This document shows positions 1 to 7,889 of a stretch of 64,000 nt of DNA, one piece after another. This DNA comes from UBA4742 sp963773335 (GTDB lineage: Bacteria; Actinomycetota; Acidimicrobiia; Acidimicrobiales; Acidimicrobilacustridaceae). Below the pieces are notes generated by a model that was given only the letters and a program-made list of their open reading frames with translations, made no database searches and was not told where the DNA came from. Positions within the stretch are counted from its first letter, which is position 1. Each line of letters starts with the position of its first letter. The DNA lies in contig CAVZAT010000003.1 of NCBI GenBank assembly GCA_963773335.1, positions 186,001 through 250,000 of the forward strand. The letters run 5' to 3'. Made by a program: the position numbers and the translations under genes.

Positions 1-167
1 ATCCGGAAGGTCATGATGCGGTTGACCAGGTCGTAGCGGGGAGCGATGGCGTCGAACATCGAGCGCACCGCGGCGGCCTTGTCGTCGCCCTCGGGGAGGT
101 GATCCGGATCGATGTCGAGACCGTGGACCGCGCTGGTGGTCGACGAAGTCGCCTGGCGATCGGTCAC
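1..167 (-). CDS. menG: Demethylmenaquinone methyltransferase, N-terminal part
   Basis: The gene runs leftward off the window edge and only the first 55 codons are present. They include FDAIAPRYDLVNRIMTF, the opening motif of UbiE/MenG methyltransferases, which methylate demethylmenaquinone with S-adenosylmethionine in the last step of menaquinone synthesis. I chose the GTG at 167-165 because it gives the family N-terminus in frame. This GTG overlaps the TGA of the upstream acetyltransferase (sequence GTGA), so the two genes are probably co-transcribed and translationally coupled. The SAM-binding motifs lie outside the window. Confidence 0.85.
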   Translation of the reverse strand, partial: MTDRQATSSTTSAVHGLDIDPDHLPEGDDKAAAVRSMFDAIAPRYDLVNRIMTFR

Positions 168-1432
168 GCCGCCCAGGCTACCCAGCCTCGAAAATCCCCG
201 ATGACATCGGACTCGAACTGGGGGAAGAGCACCTCCATGAGACCGCGCTGGCGGCCGAGGGTGACGTCGTCGGCGCGCTGTTCGAGCCCGGCCGCGCCGA
301 AGCGCCCGAACACCAGGGCGCCGAACAGGTCGGGGGCCACACCCACGTCACCGTTGGCGTAGGGGTCCTCGATGCCGGGGTGGGGGCGCACCGCGGTCAC
401 CGAGCCCTGGTCGTAGGCCAGGGCCACCCCCGAGCCGTACAGGGAGATGGTCAGCTCGCCGACCCGATCGGCGTAGCGCGACCTGGCCAGGCGGGCCGAC
501 AGGGCCGGGCGGAGCCGGTCGAGCAGTACCACCGGATCGGGCACGCGGGTGTAGAGCCCGTGGTCGTGACGCAGCGTCCCGCCCAGTTCGCCCAACTCGG
601 CCAGATGGCGGCTGTAGGTGGTGGCGGGGGAGTCGAACACCACCAGCACGTCGTCGCCGGCCTCGCGCCGAGCCGCGGCCACCAGGGCCAAGGTGGTCGA
701 GGGCGGCTGGTCGGCTCGGACCAGGGACGGCAGCAGGTACACGCGGCCGTCGGCCGGCTTGTGCTGGGTGCGCATCCAGCCCGCCACCTGGCCGTCCCGC
801 TCCGCCACCTGGAGGTGCTCGTAGCTGTTGTCGCGGCTCATGGCGAAGATGACGTCCCAGGCGGTCGCATCGCGTTCGACCCGCAGGCCGTCCGGGTCCC
901 GCTCGGCGTCGATGGCCACGATGGCGGCCCGGTCGTCGTCGGTGGCTGGCCGCAGGGTCACGCTGGCCGCTTCCGGATCGTGCGCCGCGGTCTCGACGAT
1001 CGAGGGCGGGGGGATCCGGATGAGGGGATGGTCGAGGCCGTAGCCGTAGCCGAACCGCCGGTACAGATACGGGATGCCGGTGATGAACTGGGCCAGGTCG
1101 CCCCGCGCCGCGGAGCGCCGGTGGTGCCAGTCGAACTGGGCCCGCACCAGGCCTCGGCGCTGGAAGTCGGGATCGGTGGCCACGTACTCGACCTGGCCAC
1201 CGGGGAACGCCACGCCGTCGAGCACCATCCGATGGGCCAGCAGCCCGCAGGTCGACACGAGGCGTCCCGACGCCTCCTCCTCGACCACCACCCAGTTGGC
1301 CAGGGAGACCGGATCGCCCAGGTGGGCTCGCACCCCCGGCTCGTCGGAGGGCCCGAACGCGCCCACCTCGAGGGCCACGATGGCCTCGACGTCGGCCACT
1401 CGGGCCGGTCGCAACGCGAAGCCCTCCTGCAT
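164..1432 (-). CDS. Eis-like GNAT acetyltransferase
   Basis: A 422-residue protein with an N-terminal GNAT fold (FALRPARVADVEAIVALE, then VATDPDFQRRGLVRAQFDWH as the acetyl-CoA loop around residues 85-105), a second degenerate GNAT domain, and a C-terminal sterol-carrier-like domain. That is the layout and length of the Eis (enhanced intracellular survival) family. Known Eis proteins acetylate amines of aminoglycosides or peptides; the substrate here is unknown. The ATG lies 7 bases after a TAGCGT hexamer, which fits a leaderless transcript. It is followed directly by menG and is divergent from the M50 protease gene. Confidence 0.8.
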   Translation of the reverse strand: MQEGFALRPARVADVEAIVALEVGAFGPSDEPGVRAHLGDPVSLANWVVVEEEASGRLVSTCGLLAHRMVLDGVAFPGGQVEYVATDPDFQRRGLVRAQFDWHHRRSAARGDLAQFITGIPYLYRRFGYGYGLDHPLIRIPPPSIVETAAHDPEAASVTLRPATDDDRAAIVAIDAERDPDGLRVERDATAWDVIFAMSRDNSYEHLQVAERDGQVAGWMRTQHKPADGRVYLLPSLVRADQPPSTTLALVAAARREAGDDVLVVFDSPATTYSRHLAELGELGGTLRHDHGLYTRVPDPVVLLDRLRPALSARLARSRYADRVGELTISLYGSGVALAYDQGSVTAVRPHPGIEDPYANGDVGVAPDLFGALVFGRFGAAGLEQRADDVTLGRQRGLMEVLFPQFESDVIGDFRGWVAWAA

Positions 1433-1439
1433 CCGAGCG

Positions 1440-1445
1440 ACGCTA
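1440..1445 (-). promoter_or_regulatory. -10 hexamer of the Eis-like gene
   Basis: TAGCGT on the minus strand, 7 bases before the ATG, implying a leaderless mRNA (inference). Confidence 0.5.
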
Positions 1446-1454
1446 TCGGCCCGT

Positions 1455-1460
1455 TAGCCT
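1455..1460 (+). promoter_or_regulatory. -10 hexamer of the M50 protease gene
   Basis: TAGCCT followed by 6 bases and the ATG at 1467. No ribosome binding site is present, so a leaderless mRNA is inferred. Confidence 0.5.
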
Positions 1461-1466
1461 CTGGGT

Positions 1467-2633
1467 ATGGCCCAGCGCCCCCATTTCCGTATCGCCGGGA
1501 TTCCGGTGCGGGTCGAGATCTACTTCTTCGTGATCATCGGGATCCTGGCCTACGAGTTCAACCTCCTGAACCCCAAGCCCAGCTACCTCGTGGGTTTCGT
1601 GGTCATCGCCTTCGTCTCGATCGTCGTGCACGAGTTGGGACACGCCGTGGCCTTCCGGGCCTTCGGGGTCGATCCCCACATCACCCTGGTGGGCATGGGC
1701 GGGGTGACCAGCGGCTCGGGTCGGCTCAGCCCACGCCAGCACATCGTGGTGAGCCTGGCGGGGCCGCTCACGGTGCTGGTGCTGTTCGGGCTGCCCGCGC
1801 TGTGGGTCTGGAACCAGGGCGTCGTGACCTCCACCGACGGGTTGGTGTTCCTCTACGAGATGTTGTGGATCAACGTGGGTTGGTCGGTGCTCAACCTGTT
1901 GCCCCTGTTGCCCCTCGATGGGGGCAACGTGACCGTCTCGCTGCTGGACATGGTCACCCAGGGGCGGGGCCGGCGCCCGACCGAGATCATCTCGATCCTG
2001 GTGGCGGGCGCCGGGGGACTGCTGGCGCTGTCGCTGGGCTACGACGGACTGATCCTGCTGGCCGTTCTGATCATCGGCGTGAACGTGAGCTCGCTCAGCC
2101 GGGTGAAGCAGCAGGAGGTCAGCGACGAGATGGGGTTCGCCTACCGGGCGCTGATCGATCACCGCCCGGTCGAGGCCGAGCAGGCGATCCAGCAGATCCT
2201 GGCCAAGCGCCCGTCGGGACCGGCCCTGCGCAACGCCTCCGAGCTGTTGGGTTGGGCCCGGTTGTGGCAGGGCGACCAGCCCGGAGCCGAGCAGGCAGTG
2301 CAGCGCTATGCCCACGCCGGGGCGCCGAGCGCCATGTTCCGCGGGGCGCAGGCCCTGGCTGCCGGACGCCTGGTGGAGGGCGTGTCGGTCATGACCTGGG
2401 CCTTCGCCAACGAGCCGGCGAGCGCCACCCAGGCGCTGGGAGCGGTGGCCGTGGCCGGCACCGGCCAGACCCGGCCGCTGGTGACCGAGCTGTTGCGCCT
2501 GGAGGGGATGGCCGGGGTGAACGCGGCGGTGAGCTTCCGGTCACTGCTCGAGTTCGCCGGCTACCACCGCGAGGCCGAGACGGTGACCGGCATGCTCACC
2601 GCCGACGGTCGAGCCGGCCAACTCACCGGCTGA
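1467..2633 (+). CDS. Site-2-protease-like M50 zinc metalloprotease
   Basis: A 388-residue membrane protein. Hydrophobic segments follow the start (YFFVIIGILAY), and residues 45-65 carry VVHELGHAVAF with the HExxH-type zinc site HELGH. A second site, LLPLLPLDGGNV around residues 145-157, matches the NPxPxLDGG-like element of M50 proteases. These enzymes cut substrates inside the membrane, often anti-sigma factors. The C-terminal half after about residue 210 is soluble and helical (EAEQAIQQILAKRPSG) and looks like TPR-type repeats, perhaps for substrate docking. No anti-sigma gene lies next to it, so the target is unknown. Confidence 0.85.
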   Translation: MAQRPHFRIAGIPVRVEIYFFVIIGILAYEFNLLNPKPSYLVGFVVIAFVSIVVHELGHAVAFRAFGVDPHITLVGMGGVTSGSGRLSPRQHIVVSLAGPLTVLVLFGLPALWVWNQGVVTSTDGLVFLYEMLWINVGWSVLNLLPLLPLDGGNVTVSLLDMVTQGRGRRPTEIISILVAGAGGLLALSLGYDGLILLAVLIIGVNVSSLSRVKQQEVSDEMGFAYRALIDHRPVEAEQAIQQILAKRPSGPALRNASELLGWARLWQGDQPGAEQAVQRYAHAGAPSAMFRGAQALAAGRLVEGVSVMTWAFANEPASATQALGAVAVAGTGQTRPLVTELLRLEGMAGVNAAVSFRSLLEFAGYHREAETVTGMLTADGRAGQLTG

Positions 2634-2639
2634 CCCTGC

Positions 2640-2656
2640 CGAGGCTTGCCGACCGA
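2640..2656. repeat. Partial copy of dispersed repeat R1
   Basis: The reverse complement reads CGGTCGGCAAGCCTCGG and matches the first 15 or so bases of the repeat copies at 15609, 30643 and 56182. Only this core is present. Confidence 0.35.
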
Positions 2657-2665
2657 AGCATCAAG

Positions 2666-2689
2666 AAACTAGACCGTCCGGTCAAGTTT
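2666..2689. promoter_or_regulatory. 24-base palindromic operator before acyl-CoA dehydrogenase
   Basis: The two halves AAACTAGACCG and CGGTCAAGTTT are inverted copies with one or two mismatches around a two-base centre. It lies 17 bases before the acyl-CoA dehydrogenase start and immediately upstream of a -10-like CAGACT (2695-2700), so a bound repressor would block RNA polymerase. The form suggests a TetR-type dimer site; the cognate regulator is not next to it. It differs from the TGACAC operator family further right. Confidence 0.6.
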
Positions 2690-2706
2690 TCTGGCAGACT
2701 CGCGCC

Positions 2707-3960
2707 ATGGCCATCGACTTCACCTTCCCGCCCGAGATCGACGAGATCCGCTTCAAGGTCCGTGACTTCCTCGATCAGGTGGTCCGTCCCATCGAGGCCA
2801 AGGCCGAGGCCGACGAGTGGGGGCGTGACGACTGGATCAAGGCGATCATCGACATGCGCGGCGCGGCACACGAATGGGGCCTGTGGTTGCCCCACATGCC
2901 CACCGAATGGGGCGGCATGGGGCTGGGGCACGTGGCCATGGCCAGCGTCTCGGCCGAAGCGGGCAAGACCCGCATGGGGCCGTTCGCCCTGAACGCCCAG
3001 GCGCCGGACGAGGGCAACATGCACACGCTGTTGCACTGGGCCACCGACCAGCAGAAGCAGGACTACCTCAAGCCGCTCTGCGACGGTTTCAAGATGGTGG
3101 ACGGCAAGCCCCGGGCCTTCCGCTCGTGCTTCGCCATGACCGAGCCCGAGGTGGCCGGGTCGGACCCCACGCTGATCCAGACCCGGGCCTATCAGGACGG
3201 CGACACCTGGGTCATCAACGGGCACAAGTGGTTCATCTCCGGGGCCCGAGGTGCGCAGTTCGCCATTCTCATCGCCCGCACCGAGGACGATCCGGAGCTG
3301 CCCCAGGCGGCCAACTCGGCCTTTCTGGTCGACATCCCGTCGGACGGCTGGGAGGTGGTGCGCGACGTCGAGACCATGTCGGGCAGCCACAACCACTGCG
3401 AGATCCGCATCACCGACCTGGTGGTGCCGGCCGACAAGATGCTGGGTGGACGAGGCGAGGGTCACCTGCTGGGGCAGGCTCGGCTGGGACCGGCCCGGCT
3501 GGCCCACTGCATGCGCTGGATCGGCCAGGCCGAGGTGGCGTTGGACATGATGGTCGACCGGGCGCTGTCCCGGTACTCACACGGGTCGATCCTGGCCGAG
3601 AAGCAGGGCATCCAATGGCTGATCGCGGACTCGGCCATGGAGCTGTACCAGTGCAAGCTCATGGTGCTGCACGCCGCCTACCTGATCGACGCCGGCGCGG
3701 ACTTCAAGAGCGAGGTGTCGATGGCCAAGCACTTCGTGGCCAACTCGCTGTGGCGGATCATCGACCGGGCCATCCAGGTGCACGGGGCGCTGGGCTACTC
3801 GAGCGACACGCCGCTGGGCGAGATGCTCAAGCAGGCCCGCTGGAGCCGCTTCGCCGACGGCGCAGACGAGATCCACCAGATGCGCATCGCCCAGCGCACG
3901 ATCGCCGCCTACAAGGACGACGGCACCACCAAGGCCGCCACCGGCAACCTGCCGATCTGA
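2707..3960 (+). CDS. Acyl-CoA dehydrogenase
   Basis: A 417-residue FAD-dependent dehydrogenase of full family length. It introduces the alpha-beta double bond in an acyl-CoA and passes electrons to electron-transfer flavoprotein. Visible features are the FAD/substrate segment FAMTEPEVAGSDP (about residues 143-155), the strand WVINGHKWFISGARGAQ, and the C-terminal QVHGALGYSSDTPL, followed by IHQMRIAQRTI. The ATG at 2707 is 6 bases after CAGACT and has no ribosome binding site. It stands alone behind its own palindrome, which suggests inducible monocistronic expression. The natural acyl chain is not predictable. Confidence 0.85.
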   Translation: MAIDFTFPPEIDEIRFKVRDFLDQVVRPIEAKAEADEWGRDDWIKAIIDMRGAAHEWGLWLPHMPTEWGGMGLGHVAMASVSAEAGKTRMGPFALNAQAPDEGNMHTLLHWATDQQKQDYLKPLCDGFKMVDGKPRAFRSCFAMTEPEVAGSDPTLIQTRAYQDGDTWVINGHKWFISGARGAQFAILIARTEDDPELPQAANSAFLVDIPSDGWEVVRDVETMSGSHNHCEIRITDLVVPADKMLGGRGEGHLLGQARLGPARLAHCMRWIGQAEVALDMMVDRALSRYSHGSILAEKQGIQWLIADSAMELYQCKLMVLHAAYLIDAGADFKSEVSMAKHFVANSLWRIIDRAIQVHGALGYSSDTPLGEMLKQARWSRFADGADEIHQMRIAQRTIAAYKDDGTTKAATGNLPI

Positions 3961-4008
3961 CCCGGCCGACGCCGTGCTGATCCTGACCAGTGGCAGCCGT
4001 CCAAGTAC

Positions 4009-4704
4009 GTGGACGACGGCCATGGATATCGGGCGTCGCGGGACCGGGGCCAAGTCAGCGCCGGCTCGCGTCTCATCGCCGACCGTGTAGCCGCCTTCTA
4101 CTCCCAGGCCATCCCTCGGTACGTCAAGGGCCCACTCCTGGACCTGGGTTGTGGCTTCGCCCCGCTGTACGGGCTCTACCGCCGCCATGCGACGGAAGTG
4201 GTCTTGGTCGATTGGGAGAACACGCTGCATCCCAATCCTCACCTCGACTTCGCCCAGGACATCAACGAGCCCCTCGATCGTCTCGAGGACGCCCGATTCC
4301 AGACCGTCATCCTCTCCGATGTCCTCGAACACGTTCGCGAACCGATGCGATTGATGGGGGAGATATCGAGGGTGCCGGCGGCGGGGGGACACCTGTTGAT
4401 GAACGTCCCCTTCCTCTACTGGCTGCACGAGACCCCCAATGACTACTACCGGTACACCGAGTACTCACTCAGATATCTGAGCGAGTCGCGGGGTCTCGAC
4501 GTGACCGAGCTCAGGGTGCTCGGGGGCGCGCCAGATCCAATTGCTGACGTCGCCTCCAAGATCCTGTCGGGGCGGGTCAGTTCGCTGGCCGGTCTGTTGC
4601 AGACGGCGACCGCCCGGGTCACCGATCGCAAGTGGGGGGCAGGAGGCGATCCCGGTGGCACCCGGTGGCCGCTGGACTACACCCTGGTGGCGACGCGTCG
4701 CTGA
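4009..4704 (+). CDS. Class I SAM-dependent methyltransferase
   Basis: About 231 residues. GPLLDLGCGFAPLYGLY (residues 42-58) is the SAM-binding motif I, VVLVDWEN is motif II, and FQTVILSDVLEHVREP is the post-II region. The family is methyltransferase type 11/12 and the substrate is unknown. The start is doubtful: the GTG at 4009 is only the first available start, and the frame upstream (WQPSKY before VDDGHGYRASRD) still looks like protein without a start codon, so the 5' end may be damaged. Base composition is less extreme than in its neighbours, which hints at acquisition by transfer. Confidence 0.65.
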   Translation: MDDGHGYRASRDRGQVSAGSRLIADRVAAFYSQAIPRYVKGPLLDLGCGFAPLYGLYRRHATEVVLVDWENTLHPNPHLDFAQDINEPLDRLEDARFQTVILSDVLEHVREPMRLMGEISRVPAAGGHLLMNVPFLYWLHETPNDYYRYTEYSLRYLSESRGLDVTELRVLGGAPDPIADVASKILSGRVSSLAGLLQTATARVTDRKWGAGGDPGGTRWPLDYTLVATRR

Positions 4705-4736
4705 GGTGCGCCGTCCTCACCCCTGACCGAGCCTGA

Positions 4737-4783
4737 AACTGGGCATCGAAATGCCCGGTATCCGCACGCAAAGATGCCCAATT
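4737..4783. repeat. 47-base intergenic hairpin, copy a
   Basis: The arms TGGGCATC and GATGCCCA flank a 27-base centre between the convergent methyltransferase and MMPL genes. The reverse complement aligns over most of its length with the hairpin at 25813-25859 (shared GGGCATCTTTGCG and ATCCGGGCA-type blocks). The position fits a bidirectional terminator, although no T-tract follows. Confidence 0.6.
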
Positions 4784-4791
4784 TGCTGCGG

Positions 4792-7068
4792 CTAGGCGGG
4801 GACCGACTCGCTCGGCTCGGACGACGGCCGGTCGAGGGCGATGACCGGGTCGGGCTCACCCTCGACGTCGAGCGACGGGATGATGCGGTCCAGCCACTTG
4901 GGGAACCACCAGTTGACGTCGCCCAGCAGCTCCATGGTGGCTGGCACCAACACCATGCGGACGATGGTGGCGTCGATGAGCACGGCCACGGCCAGGCCCA
5001 GGCCGAACACCTTGAGCACCCGCAGGTCACCCACCACGAACGAGCCGAAGACACAGAACATGATGGCGGCCGCCGCCGTGATCACCCGGGCCGTCTGGGC
5101 CAACCCGTCGGCCACCGCGTTGGCGTTGTCCCCGGTGCGCAGCCACTCCTCACGGATGCGCGACAGCAGGAACACCTCGTAGTCCATGGACAGGCCGAAC
5201 AGGATCGTGAACAACATCACCGGGATCCACGGATCGATCGGGCCGGTCTTGCCGACGTGCAGCAGGCCGCCCAACCACCCCCACTCGAACACGGCCACGA
5301 TCACGCCGTAGGCCGCCCCGATCGACAGCAGGTTCATGATGGCAGCCTTGATGGGCACCGCGATGGAACGGAACACCGCCATCAGCAGCAGGAACGAGAG
5401 CAGCACGACGGCGCCGATCACCAGTGGCAACCTCGACGACAGCTCGTTGGCCGAGTCGATGCCGGCCGCGGTCACGCCGCCGACCATGGCCTTCAGCCCG
5501 GTGCCCGCCACGGCTGCGGGCACCACGTCGTTTCGCAGGTGATGCACCAGCGATTCGGTCCGGGTGTCCTGGGGCGAGGTCTTGGGGATGACGATGACCA
5601 CCGCCGCGTCGCCCTTGGCGTTGAGCTGGGGCGGGGCCACGAAGGCCACGTCGGGGGCGGCCTTGAGCCCGGCTTGGAGCCTGGTGGTGGCCGCGCTGGC
5701 CTGCGTGCCGCTCAGACCCCCGAGGTCGACGGCCACCACCAGCGGGCCGTTGCTGCCCGGGCCGAAGCCTTCGGCCAGCAGGTCGTAGGCGTGGCGGGTG
5801 GTGAAGGTGGTCGGGTCGTTGCTGGAATCGCTGAACAGGAGCTGCAGCGACAGCATGGGCAGGGCCAGGGCCAGCAGCACGGCCAGTGCGATCAGTGCCG
5901 CGGGCCAGGGGTGGCGCTGGATGACGCGGCTCCAGCGGTACCAGGCGGAGTGCTGGTTGCGGCTGGGATCGGCGTCGACATGCAGGAACGGGATGCGGAA
6001 GCGGTCGATGTTGGCGCCGGCGAAGCCCAGGAAGGCCGGCAGCAGCGTGAGCGACGCGGTCATGACGAACAGCACGGCGGCGATGGCGCCGAAGGCCAGG
6101 CCGTACACGAAGGGCTGGCCGATCAGGAGCATGCCCAGCAGCGAGATGACCACCGTGGTGCCCGCGAACAGCACGGCCCGGCCCGAGGTGTCCAGCGCCC
6201 GGACCACCGCGGCGCGTGGTGGACGACCCTCGGCCAGGCCTTGGCGGTAGCGAGTGACGATGAACAGCGCGTAGTCGATGCCTACGCCGATGCCGATCAT
6301 GGCCGCCAGCTCGGTGCCGAAGGTAGGGACCACCAGTACGCGGCTGATCAGGGCCACCACCCCGACCCCGGCCCCGATGCCGAACAGGGCGGTCACGATG
6401 GGCAGGCCCATGGCGATGAAGGAGCCGAAGGCCACCAACAGGATGATGATGGCGGCCAGGATGCCGATGCCTTCGGAGGCGCCGAAGGTGGGCTGCTCCA
6501 CCGCCGAGATGGGTTGGCCCCCGAGCTCGACATGGAAACCGTCGGCCCGGGCCGCCTCGCCCGTGTCCACGATCTTCTGGAGGGCGGCGGTCGGGATGTC
6601 CTGTGTGGCCTTGTCCAACTGGACGGTGGCGTAGGCGACGTGGCCATCAGGGCTCACCTGGAACTGGCCGGCCGGGCCCACGGGGCTGGTCACGCCCGAG
6701 ACATGGGGGAGCGACTCGAGCTTGGTGACCAACGCGGTGATGCGGGCCTGGTTGGCTGGGTCCGAGATCGGCTCGCTGGTCTCGAACACCACCTGGGCGG
6801 TGTCGCCGGCCTGGCTGGGGAAGCTGGCCTTGAGGAAGCTCTGGGCCCGCGCCGACTCGGAGTTGCCCCCGCTGAACTTGTTCTGGAAGTCGGCGCCGAC
6901 TGCCTGGGAGATCACCGTGATGCCGATCACCACCAGGAACCACGCCAGCAGGACGCGCTTGCGCCGGTCGAAGCACCGCCCGGCGATGCGGGCGAGCAGG
7001 CCCGGGGTGCCACCGGATGACGCCGGGGTCGGACTGGTGGCCGATGGGGTCCAGAGGCTAGAATTCAT
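4792..7068 (-). CDS. MMPL-family RND transporter
   Basis: A 758-residue inner-membrane exporter with the MMPL plan: one N-terminal transmembrane helix (VLLAWFLVVIGITVISQAVG), a large outer loop, five helices, a second outer loop and five more helices. GIDYALFIVTRYRQGL (near residue 260) and SMDYEVFLLSRIREEW (near 640) are the paired helix-4-type motifs of this family. MMPL proteins export lipids or lipophilic compounds using proton motive force. The start ATG at 7068 sits inside a 27-base palindrome that also precedes the divergent TetR gene, so local repression is likely. The cargo is unknown. Confidence 0.88.
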   Translation of the reverse strand: MNSSLWTPSATSPTPASSGGTPGLLARIAGRCFDRRKRVLLAWFLVVIGITVISQAVGADFQNKFSGGNSESARAQSFLKASFPSQAGDTAQVVFETSEPISDPANQARITALVTKLESLPHVSGVTSPVGPAGQFQVSPDGHVAYATVQLDKATQDIPTAALQKIVDTGEAARADGFHVELGGQPISAVEQPTFGASEGIGILAAIIILLVAFGSFIAMGLPIVTALFGIGAGVGVVALISRVLVVPTFGTELAAMIGIGVGIDYALFIVTRYRQGLAEGRPPRAAVVRALDTSGRAVLFAGTTVVISLLGMLLIGQPFVYGLAFGAIAAVLFVMTASLTLLPAFLGFAGANIDRFRIPFLHVDADPSRNQHSAWYRWSRVIQRHPWPAALIALAVLLALALPMLSLQLLFSDSSNDPTTFTTRHAYDLLAEGFGPGSNGPLVVAVDLGGLSGTQASAATTRLQAGLKAAPDVAFVAPPQLNAKGDAAVVIVIPKTSPQDTRTESLVHHLRNDVVPAAVAGTGLKAMVGGVTAAGIDSANELSSRLPLVIGAVVLLSFLLLMAVFRSIAVPIKAAIMNLLSIGAAYGVIVAVFEWGWLGGLLHVGKTGPIDPWIPVMLFTILFGLSMDYEVFLLSRIREEWLRTGDNANAVADGLAQTARVITAAAAIMFCVFGSFVVGDLRVLKVFGLGLAVAVLIDATIVRMVLVPATMELLGDVNWWFPKWLDRIIPSLDVEGEPDPVIALDRPSSEPSESVPA

Positions 7069-7084
7069 CAGTGATGAGTTCTAG
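7058..7084. promoter_or_regulatory. 27-base palindromic operator between MMPL and TetR genes
   Basis: The halves CTAGAATTCATCA and TGATGAGTTCTAG are inverted copies with one mismatch and a single central base. The site overlaps the annotated MMPL start codon (7066-7068) and lies about 60 bases before the TetR start. The arrangement fits a TetR dimer that represses its own gene and the exporter. Confidence 0.75.
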
Positions 7085-7144
7085 CACGATCGGGCAGATC
7101 TGTGAACCACCTGTGAACGTGACAAAGGACCATCCCGTCACCGG

Positions 7145-7783
7145 ATGGTCCTCGTGATGGTCGAGAAGGGCCGCCGACCCGGGAACCGTGAGACCCGGAC
7201 CGAGATCATCGAGGCGGCTCGCCGCGTGTTCGGCCAGGTGGGCTATGACCGCGCCAGCCTGCACGCCATCGCGTCGGAGGCCGGGGTGGATCCGGCCCTG
7301 ATCCATCACTACTTCGAGGGCGGCAAGCCCATCCTGTTCGCCGAGAGCATGCACCTGGGCACCGATCCCCATGTCGTGGTGCAACAGGTGGATCGAGCCG
7401 TGGCCGGTGGCGGCCCGGGCCCGGCGCCGTCGCTCGGCCAGGCCATCGTCGCCGGGTTCCTCGGGATGTGGGATTCGGCCGACGCCGAGGTGGGCGCGCC
7501 GGCCGGCACGTCGTTCGTGACCTTCGTGCAGGCCTCGTCGGCGTCGCCGGCCGCCGCCGACGCGGTGCGCGAGTTCCTGGCCGAACGCATCTGGTCCAAG
7601 GCCGGGGCCGAGGACATCCCAGCCGAGCACCGGCTGCGCAGCCAGTCGCTGGTGGCGTCCCAGCTCATGGGCCTGGGTTTTGCCCGCTACGTGCTACGCC
7701 TGGCGGCCATGGTCGACGCCTCCCCAGACGACCTGGCCCAGTGGGTCGGGCCCACCCTCGACCGCTACATCGCCGGCGATTGA
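7145..7783 (+). CDS. TetR-family regulator of the MMPL exporter
   Basis: 212 residues. The N-terminal helix-turn-helix is clear: TEIIEAARRVFGQVGYD, then LHAIASEAGVDPALIHHYFE. The C-terminal ligand domain includes a TetR_C-like segment ending near QWVGPTLDRYIAGD. Divergent placement against the MMPL exporter with a 27-base palindrome between them is the standard efflux pump and repressor arrangement, so it probably senses a compound the pump exports. An in-frame ATG at 7157 is an equally possible start; neither has a good ribosome binding site. Confidence 0.85.
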   Translation: MVLVMVEKGRRPGNRETRTEIIEAARRVFGQVGYDRASLHAIASEAGVDPALIHHYFEGGKPILFAESMHLGTDPHVVVQQVDRAVAGGGPGPAPSLGQAIVAGFLGMWDSADAEVGAPAGTSFVTFVQASSASPAAADAVREFLAERIWSKAGAEDIPAEHRLRSQSLVASQLMGLGFARYVLRLAAMVDASPDDLAQWVGPTLDRYIAGD

Positions 7784-7841
7784 TCAGCCAGGACGACCCG
7801 ACCGGGCACCGTCGTCCCGTTCCTCCGACCCCCCTTCCTCC

Positions 7842-7889
7842 AAATCGGTGCAGAAATCCACGCCCGAACGGGGATATCTACACCGATTT
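7842..7889. repeat. 48-base intergenic hairpin, copy b
   Basis: The arms AAATCGGTGCAGAAATCC and GGATATCTACACCGATTT pair over 18 bases with two mismatches, separated by a 12-base loop. It lies between the convergent TetR and fucosidase genes and its right arm covers the last codons and stop of the fucosidase gene. A bidirectional terminator is the simplest role. Confidence 0.65.
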
